Below are positions 60,419 through 64,000 of a stretch of DNA of 64,000 nucleotides, in pieces. Where the stretch lies: NCBI RefSeq assembly GCF_011090165.1, contig NZ_JAADJT010000002.1, positions 496,001 through 560,000 on the forward strand. The letters run 5' to 3'. Positions within the stretch are counted from its first letter, which is position 1. Every line of letters begins with the position of its first letter. Source of the stretch: Duganella aceris (lineage in GTDB: Bacteria; Pseudomonadota; Gammaproteobacteria; Burkholderiales; Burkholderiaceae_D). Made by a program: the position numbers and the translations under genes. A model generated the notes under the pieces. That model was not told where the DNA came from, made no database searches, and worked only from the letters and a program-made list of their open reading frames with translations.

Positions 60419-60493
60419 GCAAAATATTCTAGCGTTCGGCCCCGTTGACGGGTACGCTTGCCTCAACAAGACAATAACTTTGGGGAGAAATAC

Positions 60494-61774
60494 TTGAACG
60501 TCACGACCTCGTCCATCCGCCGCGCCTTCGCGCTGCCCGTTCTGTTGCTGGCCTGCGCCGCCGCCCACGCCGCCCCCGTCATCGCCGTCAAAGCCGCCCA
60601 CATGGTCGATGTGCGCAGCGGCGCGCTGGTCGACAACGCGGTGGTGTTGATCAGCGGCGAACGCATCACCGCCGCCGGCGCCAACCTCGCCATCCCGCAA
60701 GGCGCCGACATCATCGACCTCGGCAACAAGACCCTGCTCCCCGGCCTGATCGACACCCACACCCACATCACCGGCAATCCGGAAGACGCCGGCTACAGTA
60801 TCGTCGCCATCTCGATTCCGCGCATGGCGCTGGCCGGCGCCAGGAACGCGCTGACCACACTGCGCGCCGGCTTCACCAGCATCCGCGACGTCGGCGCCGA
60901 CGGCTATGCCGACATCGCGCTGCGCGACGCCATCAACAACGGCGATGTGCCCGGCCCGCGCATCGCCGCCTCCGGCCCGCCGCTCGGCATCACCGGCGGC
61001 CATTGCGACGACACCATGCACGCGCCGCAATACAAAGCGACCTCGCTCGGCGTCGCCGACGGCGTCGACGAGGCGCTCAAGGTCACCCGCCGCAACATCA
61101 AATACGGCGCCGACGTCATCAAGATCTGCGCCACCGGCGGCGTGCTGTCCTTCGGCGACGATCCGCGCACCTCGCAATACACGCTGGAGGAATTGAAGGC
61201 CATCATCGGCGACGCCCACCGCCTCGGCCGCAAGGCCGCCGCCCACGCCCACGGCGGCGACGGCATCAAGCTGTCGGTGCTGGCCGGGATCGATTCGATC
61301 GAACACGGCTCCTACATCGACGACGAGGGCATCAAGCTGATGAAGGAGCACAAGACCTACCTGGTGCCGACCCTGTACCTGGGCGACTGGCTGATCGAGA
61401 ACGCCGAGGCGATCAAGCTGCCCCAGCCGCTGCTGGACAAAGCCAAGGTGGTACTGCCGCTGGCGCGCGTCAACATCGGCCGCGCCATCAAGGCCGGCGT
61501 GCCGATCGCCTTCGGCACCGACGCCGCCGTCTACCCGCACGGCCTGAACGCGCGCGAGTTCGCGGTGCTGGTCAAGCTGGGCATGACACCGATCCAGGCG
61601 ATCCGCACCGCGACGCTGAACGCCAGCGACCTGCTCGGCTGGACCGACAAGGTAGGCACCATCGAAGCCGGCAAGTTCGCCGATCTGATCGCCGTCGACG
61701 GCGAGCCCTTGAAGGATGTGAAGGTGCTGGAGCGGGTCCAGTGGGTGATGAAAGGCGGCGCAGTGGTCAAGTAA
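60494..61774 (+). CDS. Exported metal-dependent amidohydrolase
   Basis: Amidohydrolase of ~426 residues with a signal peptide ([17 protein letters not shown], cleavage near AHAAPV), in the imidazolonepropionase/Xaa-Pro dipeptidase-like group. Metal-binding segments are [30 protein letters not shown] and [25 protein letters not shown] gives the substrate loop. The TTG at 60494 has GGGGAG 8 nt upstream and is preferred to a TTG 36 nt earlier. A peptide or lactam substrate in the periplasm is likely from the group. It ends 11 nt from the convergent PCuAC gene. Confidence 0.88.
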   Translation: MNVTTSSIRRAFALPVLLLACAAAHAAPVIAVKAAHMVDVRSGALVDNAVVLISGERITAAGANLAIPQGADIIDLGNKTLLPGLIDTHTHITGNPEDAGYSIVAISIPRMALAGARNALTTLRAGFTSIRDVGADGYADIALRDAINNGDVPGPRIAASGPPLGITGGHCDDTMHAPQYKATSLGVADGVDEALKVTRRNIKYGADVIKICATGGVLSFGDDPRTSQYTLEELKAIIGDAHRLGRKAAAHAHGGDGIKLSVLAGIDSIEHGSYIDDEGIKLMKEHKTYLVPTLYLGDWLIENAEAIKLPQPLLDKAKVVLPLARVNIGRAIKAGVPIAFGTDAAVYPHGLNAREFAVLVKLGMTPIQAIRTATLNASDLLGWTDKVGTIEAGKFADLIAVDGEPLKDVKVLERVQWVMKGGAVVK

Positions 61775-61785
61775 GACCGCCCGGC

Positions 61786-62223
61786 CTATCGGGGAGTGTA
61801 GTTCAGCGGCTTCACCGTCACCTGCAGCGTGACGGTGTCGTTGAGCTTGCCTTTTTTGCGGAACATCAGCGTGACCGGGATCGAGTCGCCCGGCCTCAAC
61901 TGGCGCTTCAGGTCCATCAGCATGATGTGATAGCCGCCCGCCGCCAGATCGACCGGCAACCCGGCCGGCAGGTCGATCGCCTCGACCGGATGCATGCGCA
62001 TCATCTGGCCTTCCATCTTCATCTGATGGATTTCGGCCGTGCCGGCCACGCTGGAACTCACCGTCACCAGCTGCGTATCCTGGCTCGACGTCAGGCGCAT
62101 GAACAGGCCACTGGCCTTGGCCGACGGCACGGTGGCGCGTATCCACGCGTCGCGCACATCGACCTGGGCCAGCGCCAGCGGCGCGGCGGCCGCCAACAAT
62201 GCGGCAAGAAGGATGGTTTTCAT
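61786..62223 (-). CDS. PCuAC-type periplasmic copper chaperone
   Basis: Periplasmic protein of 145 residues with a signal peptide (MKTILLAALLAAAAPLALA). The PCuAC copper site H(M)-x10-M-x21-H-x-M is visible in EIHQMKMEGQMMRMHP and GGYHIMLMDLK. These proteins deliver Cu(I) to the CuA site of cytochrome c oxidase, often with SCO1-type partners, none of which is next to it here. RIRATVPSAKAS-type N-terminus (seen as DAWIRATVPSAKASGLFMRL) is typical. It lies 14 nt after yaeQ on the same strand. Confidence 0.92.
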   Translation of the reverse strand: MKTILLAALLAAAAPLALAQVDVRDAWIRATVPSAKASGLFMRLTSSQDTQLVTVSSSVAGTAEIHQMKMEGQMMRMHPVEAIDLPAGLPVDLAAGGYHIMLMDLKRQLRPGDSIPVTLMFRKKGKLNDTVTLQVTVKPLNYTPR

Positions 62224-62237
62224 CCGCCGATTATAGA

Positions 62238-62780
62238 TCAGCGCTCGGCCTTCAGCGTCTCGCGGCCGACTTCCACCGTGGTGACGCCGTCGGTCAGCCA
62301 GATCTGGCCGTCCTGGATCGTGCATTGTAGCTGCATCGAGCGCTGCGCCATCTTGGCCAGCTGCTCGGTGGCTTCCGAGTCCAGGTTGATCACGGTCAGG
62401 TTCTTGCAGCGCTCGACCTTGTTGGCCAGCGCCTTCCACCAGATGTGGCTGGTGGCCGAGTAGCTGTACACCACCACGTGCTCGGAACGGCCGCAGGCCT
62501 TCAGGATCACCTTCTCGTCCGGCTGGCCGACCTCGATCGACAGCTCGATGGCGCCGGTCAAATCCTTCTGCCACAGGTCCGGCTCCTCGACGTCGAACAG
62601 GCCCTTGGTGAAGGTCAGCGCTTCGTTGGCGTGGATCGCGAAGGCGATCAGGCGCACCATCATGCGTTCGTCGGTTTCGGACGGATGACGCGCCAGGGTC
62701 AGCGCCTGGGTTTCGTAGAAATTGCGGTCCATGTCCGCAATTTGTAAATCAGCTTTGTAGATTGTTGCTTTGAGGGCCAT
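62238..62780 (-). CDS. yaeQ: YaeQ-family protein
   Basis: A 180-residue cytoplasmic protein that matches the YaeQ family through its whole length: MALKATIYKADLQIADMDRNFY at the start, LTLARHPSETDERMMVRLIAF, GQPDEKVILKACGRSEHVVVY and WWKALANKVER. The fold is a PD-(D/E)XK nuclease-like one as known from structures, but no activity is established. It lies between purU and the PCuAC gene, 13 nt after purU, so purU-yaeQ-PCuAC may be one operon. Confidence 0.93.
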   Translation of the reverse strand: MALKATIYKADLQIADMDRNFYETQALTLARHPSETDERMMVRLIAFAIHANEALTFTKGLFDVEEPDLWQKDLTGAIELSIEVGQPDEKVILKACGRSEHVVVYSYSATSHIWWKALANKVERCKNLTVINLDSEATEQLAKMAQRSMQLQCTIQDGQIWLTDGVTTVEVGRETLKAER

Positions 62781-62793
62781 CTGGATTCCGGGG

Positions 62794-63663
62794 TTATTTA
62801 AAGACGACGGTCTTGTCGCCGTTCTGCAAAATGCGGTGTTCGACGAACCACTTGACCGCGCGCGCCAGCACCACGCACTCGACGTCGCGGCCGATGGCCG
62901 ACAGCGTCTCGGCGTCCATCGAGTGGTCGACCCGCTCGACGTCCTGCTCGATGATCGGGCCTTCGTCCAGGTCGCCGGTGACGAAGTGGGCGGTGGCGCC
63001 GATCAGCTTGACGCCGCGATGGTGCGCCTGCGCGTAAGGCTTGGCGCCCTTGAAGCTCGGCAGGAAGGAATGGTGGATGTTGATCGCCTTCCCTTTCAGC
63101 GCCGTGCACAGGCCGGGCGACAGGATCTGCATGTAGCGCGCCAGCACCACCAGGTCGACCTGGTGCGTGTTCATCAACTCGATGATCCTGGCTTCCTGCG
63201 CCAGCTTGGCTTCCTGCGGCGCGCCGGCGGCCAGCGGCAGATGGTGGAACGGGATGTTGTAGCTGGCGGCCAGCTGGTAGAAATCCATGTGGTTCGACAC
63301 GATGGCCGGGATCTCCACCGGCAGCAGCCCGCTCTTGTAGCGGAACAGCAGGTCGTTGAGGCAATGGCCGATCTTCGATACCATCAGCATCACGCGCGGC
63401 TTGTAATGGGCGTCGCGCAGCTCCCAGTCCAGCTTCATGTCGGCGGCCAGCAGGCCGAAGTCGGCCCGCAGCAATTCATCGTTGACGTGGCTGTCCTCGC
63501 GCGCGAAGTGCACGCGCATGAAGAACAGCTTCGATTCGCCGTCGCCGAACTGCGCGGAGTCGATGATGTTGCAGCCGTGCTCGGCCAGGAAACCCGATAC
63601 GCGATGAACGATTCCGCGCTGATCCAGGCAAGAGAGAGTCAAAATGTATTCGGGATTGCTCAT
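62794..63663 (-). CDS. purU: Formyltetrahydrofolate deformylase
   Basis: Hydrolyses 10-formyl-THF to formate and THF, supplying formate for PurT and balancing one-carbon pools. 289 residues. An N-terminal ACT domain (about 5-85, YILTLSCLDQRGIVHRVSGF) is followed by the formyl-hydrolase domain with the catalytic Asn-His-Asp set in NIHHSFLPSFKG and VTGDLDEGPII. The start at 63663 (MSNPEYI) is the usual one; a second ATG 9 nt upstream is possible and neither ribosome site is strong. It is divergent from a CurA-like gene. Confidence 0.95.
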   Translation of the reverse strand: MSNPEYILTLSCLDQRGIVHRVSGFLAEHGCNIIDSAQFGDGESKLFFMRVHFAREDSHVNDELLRADFGLLAADMKLDWELRDAHYKPRVMLMVSKIGHCLNDLLFRYKSGLLPVEIPAIVSNHMDFYQLAASYNIPFHHLPLAAGAPQEAKLAQEARIIELMNTHQVDLVVLARYMQILSPGLCTALKGKAINIHHSFLPSFKGAKPYAQAHHRGVKLIGATAHFVTGDLDEGPIIEQDVERVDHSMDAETLSAIGRDVECVVLARAVKWFVEHRILQNGDKTVVFK

Positions 63664-63787
63664 GGCCGCCATAGTGAGAGGTCAAACAAGGAGCGGTATT
63701 GTCGCACGGCTGGGCGGATGCGACAAAAATAGCACGATCGTGCAATTTGCGATATAGTGGCCCACACACTCTTTCCGGAGAAATAAG

Positions 63788-64000
63788 ATGACGAACAACG
63801 AGACAAATCTGCAATTCCGCCTGGCCGCCCGGCCGGTCGGCATGGTCAAGGACAGCGACTGGCAGCAGGTCAGCGAACCGCTGCGCCCGCTGGCCGATGG
63901 CGAGATGCTGGTCAAGGTGCTGTACCTGTCGCTCGACCCGGCCATGCGCGGCTGGATGAACGACGCCAAATCCTATATCCGCCCGGTGGCGATCGGCGAG
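63788..64000 (+). CDS. CurA-like NADP-dependent oxidoreductase, 3' end cut by the window
   Basis: First 71 codons of a medium-chain dehydrogenase/reductase. LAARPVGMVKDSDWQQVSE, DGEMLVKVLYLSLDPAMRGWMND and RPVAIGE match the start of the zinc-free CurA/leukotriene B4 dehydrogenase group, which reduces enones with NADPH. The ATG has GGAGAAAT 6 nt upstream. The rest lies beyond the window, so domain completeness cannot be judged. It is divergent from purU. Confidence 0.88.
   Translation, partial: MTNNETNLQFRLAARPVGMVKDSDWQQVSEPLRPLADGEMLVKVLYLSLDPAMRGWMNDAKSYIRPVAIGE

Noticed and set aside
60419..62146. Extension of the Rpn-type gene to a 914-codon frame
   Set aside because: The added part is antisense to the amidohydrolase and PCuAC genes; the ATG at 60418 gives the normal family start.

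Overview
The window is a single stretch of high-GC bacterial chromosome with tightly packed, mostly monocistronic or short-operon genes on both strands. The suite of housekeeping genes (hemC-hemD-hemX-hemY next to ppc, a long Ala-rich rpoD, nadE followed by a PII gene, ftsK-lolA-rarA, YaeQ, PurU), a PEP-CTERM protein and the codon usage point to a betaproteobacterium of the family Oxalobacteraceae, in the Massilia / Duganella / Pseudoduganella neighbourhood. This placement is inference from gene content; no 16S gene is present. No phage, plasmid, insertion sequence or CRISPR array is seen.

Layout. 1-9583: the 3' part of a TonB-dependent receptor, then a polar amino acid ABC transporter whose genes are interrupted by a LysR regulator and a cystathionine-lyase-like PLP enzyme, then an exported FAD oxidoreductase and an exported amidase; this looks like one uptake and breakdown module. 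9790-11498: two identical tRNA-Ser(CGA) genes, each with its own promoter and terminator, next to serS. 11590-18231: small exported proteins, a MocR regulator with a DUF2917 gene, an alpha/beta hydrolase, a metallo-beta-lactamase-fold protein, and rarA with a partial tandem duplication that fused fragments of its neighbours. 18294-26532: lolA, ftsK, trxB, an Smr protein, a TRIC-type channel, a PII gene and nadE. 26661-36418: accessory metabolism and regulation (GNAT-like, TauE/SafE, LysR, LysE, ECF sigma, a stand-alone ClpP, amidase, TetR, luciferase-like oxidoreductase, WrbA, a second MBL protein). 36597-38760: a Crp/Fnr regulator, ppa and two tandem small secreted paralogues. 38854-45989: the hem operon divergent from ppc. 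46149-52337: small accessory genes, a PEP-CTERM protein and rpoD with a 0.4 kb upstream region holding a possible small RNA. 52338-59302: a ProQ-domain protein with an exonuclease, two multiheme cytochromes c, a HAD phosphatase with a PilT-like ATPase, a truncated RlmI-like protein and a DUF2807 protein. 59402-64000: an Rpn-type nuclease, an exported amidohydrolase, a PCuAC copper chaperone, YaeQ, PurU and the start of a CurA-like reductase.

The most noteworthy items are: a set of three intergenic hairpins that share core sequences, one of which supplies the last codons and stop of a gene; a recent MBL-rarA segment duplication that made an in-frame chimera; one inverted-repeat motif upstream of both a TetR gene pair and a distant amidase gene, which predicts a small regulon; an ATAA-N7-TTAT box at the LysR gene of the transporter cluster; tandem secreted paralogues of unknown role; and a candidate small RNA upstream of rpoD. 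Nothing in the window is clearly a new defence or mobile system.
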